Below, in pieces: positions 11,715 through 20,570 of a stretch of DNA of 32,588 nucleotides. The notes beneath the pieces were generated by a model. It worked only from the letters and a program-made list of their open reading frames with translations, was not told the origin of the DNA and ran no database searches. Location of the stretch: positions 1-32,588 of the forward strand of contig JAUWEC010000009.1 of assembly GCA_030608465.1 (NCBI GenBank). Direction: 5' to 3'. The stretch is from Chloroflexota bacterium. GTDB lineage: Bacteria; Chloroflexota; Anaerolineae; Anaerolineales; UBA11858. A program made the translations under genes and the position numbers. Numbering within the stretch: position 1 is the first letter of the stretch; each line of letters starts with the position of its first letter.

Positions 11715-13106
11715 TCAGCCGCTGATTTCTACCTTGATTTTTCTAGCGAGCTTTTTCGCTCTTTCCACTGCATCCCCCAGATAAGCTGATCCATCCATCA
11801 CTTTTCTAATTTCCGCTTGAGATAAATATTCCAGTAAAGTTGGATCGTTTGAAACCAACTCCAACAAAGGATTTACCCCCCCCTCCCGCACGTCAGTCCA
11901 TGCCTGCAGGGAATGGTTTCGCAGCACTTGATGCATTTGCTGGCGATCCGCGCCGGCTTTGCTGAGGGTCATTAACAGCTTTTCAGTAGCCGCGAACGGG
12001 CCGTAATCTTGTAAGTTTTGTTTAATCCCGTGTTCAAAGACCTGAAGACTGGAAAATATTTCCCTGCATTCACGAAGCATTTCATCAGCAATGAGGAAAG
12101 CTTCAGGAAGGATCATCCGCCGGTTTGCGCTGTCATCCAGGGTTCGTTCGAGCAAGGAATGAGCCGCATTATCCCAGGCGGTCCTGGGAAGCTGTGCCAG
12201 GTACCTACCCAGCGAGTTAATCTTTTCAGCTATTACCGGATTTTGTTTAAAAGGCATAGCTGAAGATCCAATCTGTTTCTCTCCAAATGGCTCTGCCAAT
12301 TCAGCAAAGACCGGAGATTGCAGGATCCGCAAATCAAATGCCATTTTGTATAGAACGGCACCCAAACCTGAAAGGTTGGACAGTACCTGATAATCTTGAA
12401 TGCGGGGATAAGTTTGAGTAACAACCTCAAAAAACTCGATACCAAGTTTTTTCGCTAATCTGTCCTGAAATACTGCCAGGTTTTCCTCACCAATCAAGGA
12501 TGCATAAGACGCGCTGGTCCCCACTGCTCCGCAAAATCCTTTTGATTTTATCCCGCTCTCAAGCGCAATTAATAAACGGTAATAAATCAATAAATCCTGA
12601 GCTGGCTGGGCTAAACGGTACCCCAATGTTGTCGGTTCTGCCGGCTGTAGATGAGTGAACCCGATCATGGGCAATTCTGCCCAGCGGTCAATTAAGGCAA
12701 CCATCACATCCAGCAGATCACGAAGTTCCTGAAGAATCAGACCCAGAGCATCTTTAAGCTGGAGTATGAGTGCATTATCCTTGATATCCATCGAGGTCGC
12801 GCCCAGATGAAGTACTCCGCCTGCCGTTGGGCATTGATCTGCGAACACCTGAAGTTCCGCCATCAGATCATGTTGAATTTGCTCTTCTATCTTTAAAGAT
12901 TGAGCCAGGTCAATTTCTCCCGCACTGGTCCGTATTTCATTTGCCTGATCTGTTGTGACCAACCGGTATTCAGTTTGAACTTCTGCCAGACTTGCCCAGA
13001 TCTCTCTCCACAGCAGTCTGGTATTGTATTCTCCCCAAATTTCCCTCATCTGTGGTGAACCGTACCGCCAAGAGAAAGGAGATTGATAGGTTTTTTGGTC
13101 TTTCAT
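11715..13106 (-). CDS. purB: Adenylosuccinate lyase
   Basis: GGVLHLGATSMDIKDNALILQL, GFTHLQPAEPTTLGYRLA, GSSAMPFKQNPVIAEKINSLGR (fumarase/aspartase superfamily signature). Confidence 0.93.
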   Translation of the reverse strand: MKDQKTYQSPFSWRYGSPQMREIWGEYNTRLLWREIWASLAEVQTEYRLVTTDQANEIRTSAGEIDLAQSLKIEEQIQHDLMAELQVFADQCPTAGGVLHLGATSMDIKDNALILQLKDALGLILQELRDLLDVMVALIDRWAELPMIGFTHLQPAEPTTLGYRLAQPAQDLLIYYRLLIALESGIKSKGFCGAVGTSASYASLIGEENLAVFQDRLAKKLGIEFFEVVTQTYPRIQDYQVLSNLSGLGAVLYKMAFDLRILQSPVFAELAEPFGEKQIGSSAMPFKQNPVIAEKINSLGRYLAQLPRTAWDNAAHSLLERTLDDSANRRMILPEAFLIADEMLRECREIFSSLQVFEHGIKQNLQDYGPFAATEKLLMTLSKAGADRQQMHQVLRNHSLQAWTDVREGGVNPLLELVSNDPTLLEYLSQAEIRKVMDGSAYLGDAVERAKKLARKIKVEISG

Positions 13107-13312
13107 AAATTATCCTGGTGAAAGCGAAACGCTCCTGCTGTTTGGTTAATGAATTACATCCCCATTATAATACTTCCGGCATGATTCAGCGCTGCGGGTG
13201 GAACAATAACAACCTTTAAAACCCTCTGCGGCGTTCCTGCGATGTTAGCGGAAAACCGGGCACTTGTGATAAAATCCATCAATTAGGGGATACGATGAAA
13301 GACTAAAGAGGA

Positions 13313-13318
13313 TATAAT
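13313..13318 (+). promoter_or_regulatory. Possible -10 element (TATAAT) of the kinase-PP2C-VWA-FHA operon
   Basis: Perfect TATAAT about 40 nt upstream of the proposed CTG start; no convincing -35. Confidence 0.4.
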
Positions 13319-13351
13319 ATACAGAAGTAAATTTCATCAGGGAGGATTGGT

Positions 13352-15235
13352 CTGGAGACTAGAAAAATAACCCAGAACCTGGACCAGAGATCAAAATCTC
13401 TTGAGTACCTTCAACCTGGCACGAAATTAGAAGGCCGATATAAAATCCTGTCAACGGTAGGTCGGGGGGGAATGGGAGCGGTGTATCGGGCACAAGACCT
13501 CCGGTTTAAGGTTGAAAAAATTGTTGCCGTCAAAGAAATGATTAACCAGGCAACAGACCCTGATATCCAGGCAACGGTTATTGAAACATTTGAACGAGAA
13601 GCCAATATTTTGGCAACAGTCAGCCATCCCTCAATTCCCACAATCTATGACTATTTCACGCTTGGTGTCCGTTCCTACCTGGTAATGGAATTCGTTGAAG
13701 GTGACAATCTGGAAATTAAACTTCAGCAAAGACGGGCTCCCTTCCAGGAGGAGGAAGCAATCGGGTGGGCGATAGCTCTCTGCGATGTTCTGGACTATCT
13801 CCATACTCATGAACCTGAACCAATCATCTTCCGGGATATCAAACCGGCCAATGTCATGATCACCAGGCGAAATCAGGTCCGGTTGGTGGACTTTGGTATC
13901 GCAAAAACCTTCCAAACTGGTGCAAAAGGAACTATGATCGGCACCGAAGGGTATTCTCCTCCTGAACAGTACCGAGGTGAAGCTTCCCCGCAAGTTGATA
14001 TTTACGCCTTGGGTGCGACCCTGCATCACCTGCTTACCAATCAGGATCCACGGACTGAACCTCCTTTTACATTTGATGAACGTCCAATCCGAGCAACAAA
14101 CCCGAGCATCTCAGTTGCCCTGGAAACCATCATCAATACGGCTTTACAGTACAACCCGCCAGACCGGTTTGAAAATGCGGCAATTATGAGAAAAGCCTTG
14201 GTCGCACTTGCACAGAAAACCGGCATGTTCGAGAATGAAATCTCGATTGCCCAAGCGACCCAATATTTCCAGGATCAAACCCATTCACCCCTCTGGACAT
14301 TTACCTGCGAGGATGAAATCCGCGGAACTGCAAGTTATCAGGATGGTGTCCTATATATCGGTTCGTACGATCACAATCTCTATGCTCTTGAAGCAACAAA
14401 CGGAAAATTTATTTGGAAATATGCAGCGGATGGCGGCATCGTCAGCAAACCGGAAATTCATGATAATAAGGTATATTTCGGTTCAACCGACCAATATATT
14501 CACGCCATATCCTGCCGGAATGGGAAAAAAGTCTGGGTGCAATCGACCGATGGGGCAATTTACTCCTCGCCGACGATTGCAGAAGGACATCTCTTTATTG
14601 GTTCCGATGATGAATATCTGCATGTATTAAATATATTAGCCGGAAGAGAAGCCTGGCGGGTGAATCTCGGTTCACCGGTCAGATCCAGCCCAATCGTTAT
14701 CGCAGACATGGTATATATCGGCAGCGAAAACGGAGAAATTCAGTGTTACGATTTCAGCGGAAATATCAAGTGGAGAACCGCCGCTAAACGAGCTGTCACA
14801 GCGTCACCCCATTTTTATGACAATGTTATCTACATCACATCTCTAGATGCTGTCCTGTATGCAATCGATGCGAAATCCGGCTGGGTAATCTGGCGGTACC
14901 GGATGGAAAATGGCTCAATCAGCACACCCACAACGCATGAGAAACACGTTTATGTAGGCTCAACAGACAACACCTTTTACTGCATTAATATCAATTCCTC
15001 CAAAAAAGTATGGAGTTTTGATACAGATAATCAAATTAACAGCTCACCTTTTTTCTATAAAGATTCCATCTATTTTTGCAATATTGATGGTATGGTTTAC
15101 AGTCTGCACGCCGCAAGCGGCCGCTTGCGCTGGAAATACCAAGCTGAGGGACAAATCACCGGATCTCCGATCATTGTTGACGATGTCCTTTATATTGGCG
15201 CTGCAGATAAAAAAATATATGCTTTGCCAGCTTAA
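13352..15235 (+). CDS. Ser/Thr protein kinase with C-terminal PQQ-like beta-propeller
   Basis: The ORF-track start (13472) falls inside the P-loop. The in-frame upstream extension gives ...LETRKITQNLDQRSKSLEYLQPGTKLEGRYKILSTVGRGGMGAVYRAQD. There is no ATG/GTG/TTG between the upstream stop (13328) and 13472; CTG at 13352 lies 6 nt after GGGAGG. Kinase motifs: IIFRDIKPANVMIT, DFGIAKTF, YSPPEQYRG. About eight repeats with (I/V/L)xW motifs follow. Confidence 0.88.
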   Translation: METRKITQNLDQRSKSLEYLQPGTKLEGRYKILSTVGRGGMGAVYRAQDLRFKVEKIVAVKEMINQATDPDIQATVIETFEREANILATVSHPSIPTIYDYFTLGVRSYLVMEFVEGDNLEIKLQQRRAPFQEEEAIGWAIALCDVLDYLHTHEPEPIIFRDIKPANVMITRRNQVRLVDFGIAKTFQTGAKGTMIGTEGYSPPEQYRGEASPQVDIYALGATLHHLLTNQDPRTEPPFTFDERPIRATNPSISVALETIINTALQYNPPDRFENAAIMRKALVALAQKTGMFENEISIAQATQYFQDQTHSPLWTFTCEDEIRGTASYQDGVLYIGSYDHNLYALEATNGKFIWKYAADGGIVSKPEIHDNKVYFGSTDQYIHAISCRNGKKVWVQSTDGAIYSSPTIAEGHLFIGSDDEYLHVLNILAGREAWRVNLGSPVRSSPIVIADMVYIGSENGEIQCYDFSGNIKWRTAAKRAVTASPHFYDNVIYITSLDAVLYAIDAKSGWVIWRYRMENGSISTPTTHEKHVYVGSTDNTFYCININSSKKVWSFDTDNQINSSPFFYKDSIYFCNIDGMVYSLHAASGRLRWKYQAEGQITGSPIIVDDVLYIGAADKKIYALPA

Positions 15236-15276
15236 TGGTTTAACAGCCTCTACTCAACTACAGCCAACGAGAGAAA

Positions 15277-16200
15277 ATGATAAACAGACTACTTTCAACG
15301 CTCAAGAAACAATTCCAATCAAAAGCAACTGATCCGCACTCCCAGAGTCAGGATACGGAAGCTTCAGCTATAACAAAAGAGCTGGATAAAGTAACCACCC
15401 CGGTTGAAACGGAAACCGTTGGTTACAGTTCCCCTCTTATAAATGTAGGGTACGGGTTATCTTCAGGGAAACAAAGAACACACAATGAAGACGCGTTCTT
15501 TACCCTGACGACAATGTTTTCTTTTAATGAAAGCGAGATTCCATTTGGTTTGTATATCGTTGCTGATGGCATGGGGGGTCATAAAAACGGAGAAATTGCC
15601 AGTGAACTTGCCATCAGAACCATCGTCGGTTATATCCTGACCGAAATATATACCCCCATGATGAGCCTTAATCCTCAACCAAGCGAGTTGTCATACCGGG
15701 AAGTATTTCAATCCGGGATTGAAAAAGCGAACAATGAAATATTAAAGAACTCATACGGTGGGGGGACAACAGTTACAGCTATCTTGATTGTAGGTGAACA
15801 AATGACAATCGCTCACGTTGGCGACAGCCGGGTGTACTCGGTAGACGAGGAAGGAAACTTGGAAGCATTGACCCGTGATCATTCACTGGTGAAACGCCTT
15901 CAGGAATTAGGACAAATCACACCGGAGGAAGCCGCTGTTCACCCGCAGCGTAATGTTTTGTATCGTGCTCTCGGCCAGGGAGAACCATTTGAACCAGAGA
16001 TTATTTCCACCAGCCGACCAGATAAAGGATCTCTCCTTATCTGCTCAGATGGCTTGTGGAGTATATTAACCCAAGAAATTATCAGTGAAATCATTAAATC
16101 CTGCACCTCCCCCCAGCAAACCTGCGACAAATTAATCGACGCGGCAAATGATGCTGGCGGTCCGGATAACATCTCGGCTATTTTTGTTGAAATATCCTGA
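15277..16200 (+). CDS. PP2C-family protein phosphatase
   Basis: GLSSGKQRTHNEDAFF, YIVADGMGGHKNGE, AHVGDSRVYS, TRDHSLVKRL, LICSDGLWS, AGGPDNISAIFVE. Confidence 0.94.
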   Translation: MINRLLSTLKKQFQSKATDPHSQSQDTEASAITKELDKVTTPVETETVGYSSPLINVGYGLSSGKQRTHNEDAFFTLTTMFSFNESEIPFGLYIVADGMGGHKNGEIASELAIRTIVGYILTEIYTPMMSLNPQPSELSYREVFQSGIEKANNEILKNSYGGGTTVTAILIVGEQMTIAHVGDSRVYSVDEEGNLEALTRDHSLVKRLQELGQITPEEAAVHPQRNVLYRALGQGEPFEPEIISTSRPDKGSLLICSDGLWSILTQEIISEIIKSCTSPQQTCDKLIDAANDAGGPDNISAIFVEIS

Positions 16201-16203
16201 ACT

Positions 16204-17661
16204 ATGACCAATAAGACTGATTTTTACAACAGGTTGAATATCAATACTGGAGCTTCCGAGCAAGCGATTAAAAAGGCTTACCGGCTTGCGGTTAAAAAAT
16301 CTCATCCTGATGTAAATAAAAATGATGGGGCTACCCAGCTGTTCCTGGATATCCAGGAAGCGTATAAAATCCTATCAGATCCCAGCAAAAAAGGTGCGTA
16401 CGACGAGGGTCGAGAACCTCTCGGGACACAGAGTGCTGTCCATATCGCTACCGAATACAGCAAGGATGCATTAACCAAGCTGGATGAACCTCAAATCATT
16501 TACGCCCTGGTTGATATAGTCTCCACCCAGACAGAGAAAGACACCACGGATCTTCCCCTCAATATCTCGTTCGTTCTCGATAATTCCACTTCAATGGACG
16601 GGGCCAGGCTGGAAGTATTAAAAGGTGCCACGAAAGAAATTATTCAAGAGCTGAACGATGATGATATTATCTCGGTTATCAGCTTTAATGATCGCGCGAA
16701 AGTGCTGCTCTCCAGCCAATCGCAGCCCCCGATGGCTCATGTTGAATCAAACATCAACAGCCTGTTCGCAGAAGGCGGCACAGAAATTTACCAGGGTTTA
16801 GAAGCAGCTTTTGAAGAAATCAAAAAAAATTCCGCCTTTAATTATGTAAACCACATCATTCTAATCACTGATGGACACACCTATGGTGATGAGGAAAACT
16901 GCATCACTCTCGCAAGATCAGCTGCCAAATTAGATATTGGAATCAGCGGATTGGGTATTGGAATTGAATGGAATGATGAATTTATTGATGAACTCTGTGC
17001 AAACACGGGTGGGCAGTGTATGTTTATCCAGGAACTGGATCAGGTGAAAAATTTCCTGAAACAAAGTATAACCTCCTTGCAGGAAGCTTATTCAAGGCAT
17101 ATCTTGTTGGAGATAATTCCTGCTCCCGGAGTTAAGATGCTTTCCGCATTCAGGATTTTACCGGAAGCCCTACCTTTGCCCACTCAGGAAGAGTTTTCGC
17201 TGGGAATCCTGAAGAAGGACAAACCCCACAGGATTTTGTTCGAATTCCTGGTGAATCCTATTCCTGAAGAAATTGATCAGGTGGTCATTGCTTCGGGAGC
17301 GTTCTTCCTGAAACGCAAATCCCGTGACTTCACCATCCCCTTCACACTGAATCGCCCAATAATTGCAGAATCCGAAGAATTTCCACCCCCGCCAGAAGAA
17401 ATCTTCAGAGCAATTTCTCATCTGACATTCTACCGTCTACAGGAAAAAGCCCAGAAAGATGTTGCTAGCGGTAACCCAGGAACAGCGTTCCAGCGGCTGA
17501 TCAACTTGTCTTCGCATTTAATGGCAAAGGGTGAGGAATCCCTGGCGAAAATCGCGATGAATGAAGCGGATTATATTAAATCACACAACAATTTCAGTCC
17601 TACCGGAAAAAAGCAGCTAAAGTATGGAACCATTCGGCTGATGCTTCCTGAAAAAACATGA
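16204..17661 (+). CDS. J-domain / von Willebrand factor A (VWA) domain fusion protein
   Basis: N-terminus TDFYNRLNINTGASEQAIKKAYRLAVKKSHPDVNKNDGATQLFLDIQEAYKILSDPSKKGAYDEG (HPD motif intact). VWA: NISFVLDNSTSMDGARLEVLKGA (DxSxS MIDAS), EGGTEIYQGLEAA, IILITDGHTYGDE. Confidence 0.93.
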   Translation: MTNKTDFYNRLNINTGASEQAIKKAYRLAVKKSHPDVNKNDGATQLFLDIQEAYKILSDPSKKGAYDEGREPLGTQSAVHIATEYSKDALTKLDEPQIIYALVDIVSTQTEKDTTDLPLNISFVLDNSTSMDGARLEVLKGATKEIIQELNDDDIISVISFNDRAKVLLSSQSQPPMAHVESNINSLFAEGGTEIYQGLEAAFEEIKKNSAFNYVNHIILITDGHTYGDEENCITLARSAAKLDIGISGLGIGIEWNDEFIDELCANTGGQCMFIQELDQVKNFLKQSITSLQEAYSRHILLEIIPAPGVKMLSAFRILPEALPLPTQEEFSLGILKKDKPHRILFEFLVNPIPEEIDQVVIASGAFFLKRKSRDFTIPFTLNRPIIAESEEFPPPPEEIFRAISHLTFYRLQEKAQKDVASGNPGTAFQRLINLSSHLMAKGEESLAKIAMNEADYIKSHNNFSPTGKKQLKYGTIRLMLPEKT

Positions 17662-18179
17662 TTACCTGTAGAGTGTGCAATAACCAGGAATATCACGGCG
17701 TTTTCTTTTGCGGTGAGTGTGGATCTCAGCTGGTATTAGCCGATGATAAAAACGTGAACACATTCATCTATCCCTCTCAGGCAAGAGGATTAGAACTTGA
17801 TATTTCCAACACCATTCCCAAGAAATTGCTGGAAAATAAAACATTCATCCTTTATTATTTGGAACAAAAGGAAGTGATCAATATTCCTGATCAGAACGAA
17901 TTTACTATCGGGCGTATTGTAGATGGACAGGTTATTACTCCGGATGTGGATCTGAATCCATACAAAGCCTTCGACAAAGGTGTTTCCAGGCTCCATGCGA
18001 CAATCCGCATCAGTTCGGAGAAAAACAAAATTCACGTAATAGATCTAGGATCTGCCAATGGATCCAGTGTAAATGGATACGATATTCCAGCGAATTCAGA
18101 AGTACCTCTTAATCACGGTGACGTGCTAACATTGGGAAAATTCAGTATGAAGGTGATCCTGCCGAAGGAAATGAAATAA
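17658..18179 (+). CDS. Zinc-ribbon + FHA domain protein
   Basis: MITCRVCNNQEYHGVFFCGECGSQL (CxxC...CxxC), then FTIGRIVDGQ...DKGVSRLHATIRI...VIDLGSANGSSVNG (FHA GR, SxxH and NG signatures). Overlaps the preceding stop by 4 nt (ATGA). Confidence 0.92.
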   Translation: MITCRVCNNQEYHGVFFCGECGSQLVLADDKNVNTFIYPSQARGLELDISNTIPKKLLENKTFILYYLEQKEVINIPDQNEFTIGRIVDGQVITPDVDLNPYKAFDKGVSRLHATIRISSEKNKIHVIDLGSANGSSVNGYDIPANSEVPLNHGDVLTLGKFSMKVILPKEMK

Positions 18180-18190
18180 GGAAGGATATT

Positions 18191-18433
18191 ATGTCAATTT
18201 CAGTCATAGTCCACATTAGAAATGCAGAACCTATGCTTGCGGAAATTGAAGAGTTGCCCCAATCGAGCGACACGTTAATCAAACTCAGCAATCCGCGACA
18301 GCGAGATGGAAAGGATTTGATATTTCTTGAGCACAATGTGGTAAACGTCATTTGGCCCCTTGCAGAAATCAGCTTCATCGAAATCCTACCAGGAGAAACA
18401 GCAGAAGAAGTGATCAGCTTCATCAGGGAATAA
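18191..18433 (+). CDS. Small (80 aa) protein of unknown function within the signalling operon
   Basis: Complete ORF between FHA and response-regulator genes with 11-nt and 5-nt gaps and an upstream GGAAGGA SD. Confidence 0.75.
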   Translation: MSISVIVHIRNAEPMLAEIEELPQSSDTLIKLSNPRQRDGKDLIFLEHNVVNVIWPLAEISFIEILPGETAEEVISFIRE

Positions 18434-18438
18434 CGCTT

Positions 18439-19167
18439 ATGAATTCTGAAAGCTCAAAATATAAAATACTTGTGGTGGATGATGAAAAACGCATGGTGAG
18501 ATTTATCCAATTGAACCTGGAGCAAGATGGTTATCAAGTTCTCACTGCCTTTAATGGATCGGAAGCCCTGGAACAGGTGCGCACCCAGCTTCCGGATTTA
18601 ATCCTACTAGATATCATGATGCCGGATATCAATGGGTTTGAAGTGTTAAAAAGAATCAGAGAGGTCAATACCGTTCCCGTTATTATGCTAACTGCAAAAG
18701 GCGAGGAAGAGGACCGAATTCAAGGACTGGAACTGGGCGCGGATGATTATATAACCAAACCATTCAGTCCCCGGGAAATGGTCAGCCGCATTCGCGCAGT
18801 ATTGCGCCGGACACGGTCATTTAAGGAAGATCAGATTGACTTAATCAAAGTTGATGACCGGCTGACCATTGACTTTTCACGCCGTGAAGTATGGGTTGAA
18901 GATAAAAAAGTTGATCTTCGGCCAACGGAATATCGCCTCCTCTACCATCTGGTAAAAAACGCCGGTTGGGTCAATACGCACGAGCAGCTGCTGTCAAAAG
19001 TTTGGGGTTTTGAGTATCAGGATGAACCTCATTATGTTCGCCTCTATGTAAATTATCTTCGAAAAAAATTAGAGCAAGACCCCTCAAATCCCAAATACAT
19101 ATTAACTGAGCGGGGTGTCGGATACCGGTTTGTTAATTACCGAAGGGACCAAGAGAAAGAAGAATAA
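18439..19167 (+). CDS. OmpR/PhoB-family response regulator
   Basis: [80 protein letters not shown]; winged helix [32 protein letters not shown]...[14 protein letters not shown]...GVGYRF. Start at 18439, not the upstream ORF start 18352. Confidence 0.95.
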   Translation: MNSESSKYKILVVDDEKRMVRFIQLNLEQDGYQVLTAFNGSEALEQVRTQLPDLILLDIMMPDINGFEVLKRIREVNTVPVIMLTAKGEEEDRIQGLELGADDYITKPFSPREMVSRIRAVLRRTRSFKEDQIDLIKVDDRLTIDFSRREVWVEDKKVDLRPTEYRLLYHLVKNAGWVNTHEQLLSKVWGFEYQDEPHYVRLYVNYLRKKLEQDPSNPKYILTERGVGYRFVNYRRDQEKEE

Positions 19168-19316
19168 AATCGGGCGATCCTTTTCATTACCATCCCCCTG
19201 ATCAATCAAAGAAATAAATGGAATCCTGGGCCATATGTTTAATAATAGATAGGATCGGGGACTGATTTCCTTCAAGTTTCCCGTGGAGTTCACAGTAACC
19301 AAATAAATGAGCTTAC

Positions 19317-19345
19317 TTGCCAGCTTGTACAGACTAGTTTATACT
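19317..19345 (+). promoter_or_regulatory. Putative sigma-70-type promoter (TTGCCA - 17 nt - TATACT)
   Basis: TTGCCAgcttgtacagactagttTATACT upstream of the NarL-type regulator. Confidence 0.6.
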
Positions 19346-19374
19346 CTTTCCAGAAAAATACAGGAGTCTAGAAA

Positions 19375-20046
19375 ATGTCATTTCAGCGAATATTATTAGT
19401 TGATGATCACGAGGTAGTACGCCTAGGACTAAAATCCCTCTTAGACCGGCATACCAAATTCCAGGTTGTAGCCGAGGCTGCCACAGGGGATGATGCATTT
19501 GCCAAAGTTGAACAATATCATCCGGATGTGGTGGTTATGGACATCCGCCTGCCTGGCGGCTCCGGGATTGAAGCCTGTGAAAAAATCATTGAAAAGTATC
19601 CGGATACAAGAGTCATCATGCTGACCTCATATGCCGAAGATGAAATGCTCTTCTCCGCGATCCGGGCTGGTGCATCTGGTTATATCCTGAAACAAGTGGG
19701 AAGCAATGATCTGATCGATGCCATCGAGGCAGTAGGACGAGGTGAGGCACTGCTTGATCCTGCGGTAACCCAGAGGGTTTTTAAGGAAGTCAGAAAAGCC
19801 GCCAGAGAAGAAGAGGCATCAGCTTTTACTGACCTCACAGACCAGGAAAAACATGTACTGATCCATGTGTCTGAAGGAAAAACCAACCGGGAGATTGCAA
19901 AAATACTTTATCTGGGGGAAGGTACTGTAAGGAACTACGTTAGCAGTATTCTCTCAAAACTGGATGTTCACAACCGGGCAGAAGCAGCGGCCTATGCTGT
20001 AAAACATAACCTGCGGAACCACCTGGTTCATCTCACCAAAGATTAG
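19375..20046 (+). CDS. NarL/FixJ-family response regulator (LuxR-type HTH)
   Basis: [123 protein letters not shown]. Confidence 0.95.
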   Translation: MSFQRILLVDDHEVVRLGLKSLLDRHTKFQVVAEAATGDDAFAKVEQYHPDVVVMDIRLPGGSGIEACEKIIEKYPDTRVIMLTSYAEDEMLFSAIRAGASGYILKQVGSNDLIDAIEAVGRGEALLDPAVTQRVFKEVRKAAREEEASAFTDLTDQEKHVLIHVSEGKTNREIAKILYLGEGTVRNYVSSILSKLDVHNRAEAAAYAVKHNLRNHLVHLTKD

Positions 20047-20080
20047 GTTCAGTTTAGAGATCGATCCAGATAATCAATAG

Positions 20081-20113
20081 AAACAGAAGGGAGATCCCTT
20101 CTGTTTTGTCTTT
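20081..20113 (+). terminator. Intrinsic terminator between convergent genes
   Basis: aaacagaaggga-ga-tcccttctgttt (12-bp perfect arms) followed by tgtcttt. Confidence 0.8.
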
Positions 20114-20570
20114 AAGGGTTTTGGGCGGGTTGGAGGTAATTGGATACTGCCCATCCATTCCGGGCTTCATTTAGCGGGGCTTCCAGATACCACCACAGGT
20201 AACCATCCTGATCCTCAGGTCCATCCTTCACCAGGAATACTTCATCCTCTAAACCAAGGTATATGATTTCTCCGTTCAGTGAAGGGTCCCGCCTGAGTCT
20301 GAGTCCTTCCCCTTCTGTGCCTGAAATTTTTACATAATCTCCAATCTGGATACCACTATTGGTCTCAAGTGTAGGAGTCAAAGCAGCGGTTGGCGGTATA
20401 ACGGTTGGCGTAAGGGTTGGAACCGGCAGCACTGTTAATGCAGCTTCACCATTATAGGCAAGCTGATCGGATGAAGTAATATTGCCGGCAGCCAAAAAAG
20501 TTACAGCGAGCAACACGCTCGCAACAAAAACCGCCCCGGCAAATACCCATGGATTCAGTAAATCTTTCAT
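20112..20570 (-). CDS. Membrane-anchored bacterial SH3-domain protein
   Basis: N-terminal hydrophobic segment WVFAGAVFVASVLLAVTFLAAG, Pro/Thr-rich linker, SH3-like IQIGDYVKISGTEGEGLRLRRDPSLNGEIIYLGLEDEVFLVKDGPEDQDGYLWWYLEAPLNEARNGWAVSNYLQP. Confidence 0.8.
   Translation of the reverse strand: MKDLLNPWVFAGAVFVASVLLAVTFLAAGNITSSDQLAYNGEAALTVLPVPTLTPTVIPPTAALTPTLETNSGIQIGDYVKISGTEGEGLRLRRDPSLNGEIIYLGLEDEVFLVKDGPEDQDGYLWWYLEAPLNEARNGWAVSNYLQPAQNP

Noticed and set aside
11695-11724. cagcggctga-gttttgacta-tcagccgctg inverted repeat at the purB 3' end
   Set aside because: Perfect 10-bp arms, but the right arm overlaps the purB stop codon and neither strand has a T-run; cannot be called a terminator from sequence alone.
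13347-13370. Seven-codon leader peptide starting at TTG 13347 (ttg gtc tgg aga cta gaa aaa taa)
   Set aside because: Only 1-2 nt from the SD GGAGG, too close for efficient initiation; CTG 13352 has better spacing and links to the kinase frame.
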